Assembly (NCBI GenBank): GCA_934635545.1
Contig: CAKTZN010000131.1
Coordinates: 1 to 5,340 of the forward strand
Reading direction: 5' to 3'
DNA length: 5,340 bases
Source: an uncultured Oscillospiraceae bacterium
Lineage (GTDB): Bacteria; Bacillota; Clostridia; Oscillospirales; Oscillospiraceae
A program made the translations under genes and the position numbers. A model generated the notes under the pieces. It did no database searches and had not been told where the DNA came from. It worked only from the letters and a program-made list of their open reading frames with translations. Shown here piece after piece: positions 4,447 to 5,340 of the stretch. Within the stretch, counting starts at the first letter, position 1; every line of letters starts with the position of its first letter.

Positions 4447-5305
4447 ACAGATTGTGGATGATGGTCTCGGGCGGGCGGATCACCACGCGGGCGTTGTCCG
4501 CCACCGACTCGGTCAGGAAGGCGTTGCCGCCCACCACGGCGTTCTCGCCGATGGTGGTCTCGCCGCCGAAGATGGAGGCGCCGGAGTAGATGGTGGCGCC
4601 GTCGCCCACGGTGGGATGGCGCTTGCCGCTGCTGTGGGCACGGCCGCCCCGGGGACTGAGGGCGCCCAGGGTCACGCCCTGGTACAGCTTCACATGGTCG
4701 CCGATGACGGTAGTCTCGCCCACCACGATGCCGGTGCCGTGGTCGATGAAGAAATAGCTGCCGATCTGGGCGCCGGGGTGGATGTCGATACCGGTGCGGC
4801 TGTGGGCATACTCGGACATCATGCGGGGGATGGTGGGCACATGGCGCAGGTACAGCTCGTGGCTGACCCGGTAGGCGAAGATGGCGAACAGGCCGGGATA
4901 GGCCAGGACGATCTCCTCCCGGTTCTGGGCGGCGGGGTCGCCGTCAAAGATGGCGTCGATATCCGTCAGCAGCAGCTTCTGGATGCGGGGCAGTTGATCC
5001 ACCACCTCCCGGGCGATGCGGGGCGCCTGATCCTCCTGCTCCACCGGCAGGGCCAGGGCGATCTGCCGGACGAGGCCGGTCTCGATCCGCTCCAGCAGCA
5101 GGGCGGCGTAGTCCGCCGCCGCCAGGGTCATCAGGGCGGGGTCGCCGAAGTAGGCGGGGAACAGCAACTGGCGCATCTCCTTCAGCAGGGCGATGATGGC
5201 CTTGCGCTCCGGCAGGCGCAGGCGCGCGCCATACATGGGGATATCGGCGTTTTTCATGGTCTCGGCCATGATCCTGGCCGCGGTGCAGATATGATCCTCG
5301 TACAT
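4445..5305 (-). CDS. cysE: Serine O-acetyltransferase
   Basis: The enzyme transfers acetyl from acetyl-CoA to L-serine, giving O-acetylserine, the first step of cysteine synthesis in the cytoplasm. The protein is 286 residues. An N-terminal helical domain (about 1-165) carries DPAAQNREEIVLAYPG (123-138) and AYRVSHELY (144-152), typical of the long form found in Clostridia and Bacteroidetes. The C-terminal left-handed beta helix of hexapeptide repeats (about 172-275) contains DIHPGA (D174), FIDHGTG (H189) and KRHPTVGDG (H230), matching the catalytic Asp/His and the substrate-site His of E. coli CysE. The ATG at 5305 is chosen because GGAGGA is 6 bases upstream; the in-frame TTG at 5323 would place that site inside the gene. 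It converges with gntR. No cysK lies within the window, and the promoter is outside it. Assignment is firm. Confidence 0.95.
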   Translation of the reverse strand: MYEDHICTAARIMAETMKNADIPMYGARLRLPERKAIIALLKEMRQLLFPAYFGDPALMTLAAADYAALLLERIETGLVRQIALALPVEQEDQAPRIAREVVDQLPRIQKLLLTDIDAIFDGDPAAQNREEIVLAYPGLFAIFAYRVSHELYLRHVPTIPRMMSEYAHSRTGIDIHPGAQIGSYFFIDHGTGIVVGETTVIGDHVKLYQGVTLGALSPRGGRAHSSGKRHPTVGDGATIYSGASIFGGETTIGENAVVGGNAFLTESVADNARVVIRPPETIIHNL

Positions 5306-5310
5306 GATTA

Positions 5311-5317
5311 TTCCTCC
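5311..5317 (-). promoter_or_regulatory. Ribosome binding site of cysE
   Basis: On the minus strand GGAGGAA lies 5 bases before the ATG at 5305 (7 from the GGAGG core). It would be translated as Gly-Gly if the upstream TTG were used, so it fixes the ATG start. Confidence 0.85.
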
Positions 5318-5340
5318 GACCAAAGGGGTGTGGACAGGTA

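Overview
The window looks like a high-GC chromosomal segment of a low-copy, gut-type Firmicute (class Clostridia, possibly Oscillospiraceae such as Flavonifractor, Lawsonibacter or Oscillibacter relatives). This is inferred from the strong AGGAGG-type ribosome binding sites, the consensus sigma-A promoters (TTGACA with 17-base spacers), the GC-rich codon use and the protein types. It cannot be proven from the window alone.

Layout from left to right: (i) the 3' end of a DUF3592-like membrane protein on the plus strand, cut by the window edge. (ii) A bidirectional hairpin terminator. (iii) A divergent alanine racemase-family gene on the minus strand, with a consensus promoter that has a perfect palindrome in its spacer. 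(iv) A 410-base divergent intergenic region holding that promoter, a second promoter facing right with several palindromes, and a structured leader. (v) A dicarboxylate/amino acid:cation symporter (DAACS, GltPh fold) followed 15 bases later by a small prephenate dehydratase-like protein whose frame is broken near base 3424. (vi) A GntR regulator of the FadR/FCD type with its own near-consensus promoter. (vii) A strong hairpin terminator shared by convergent genes. (viii) cysE, serine O-acetyltransferase, on the minus strand.

The most interesting unit is symporter + prephenate dehydratase-like protein + GntR (about 1640-4366). The symporter keeps the family fold and hairpin motifs, but the residues known from GltPh to bind sodium and the side-chain carboxylate of aspartate are replaced. 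The companion protein has the fold signature of a prephenate dehydratase domain without an ACT domain, and its PxENS and TRF motifs are altered. The GntR gene next door and short inverted repeats at both promoters suggest that the regulator controls the uptake unit and itself. I read this as a small ligand-responsive transport cassette with an unusual coupling ion and substrate. The ligand is unknown.

No tRNA, rRNA, CRISPR array, insertion sequence or phage gene was seen.
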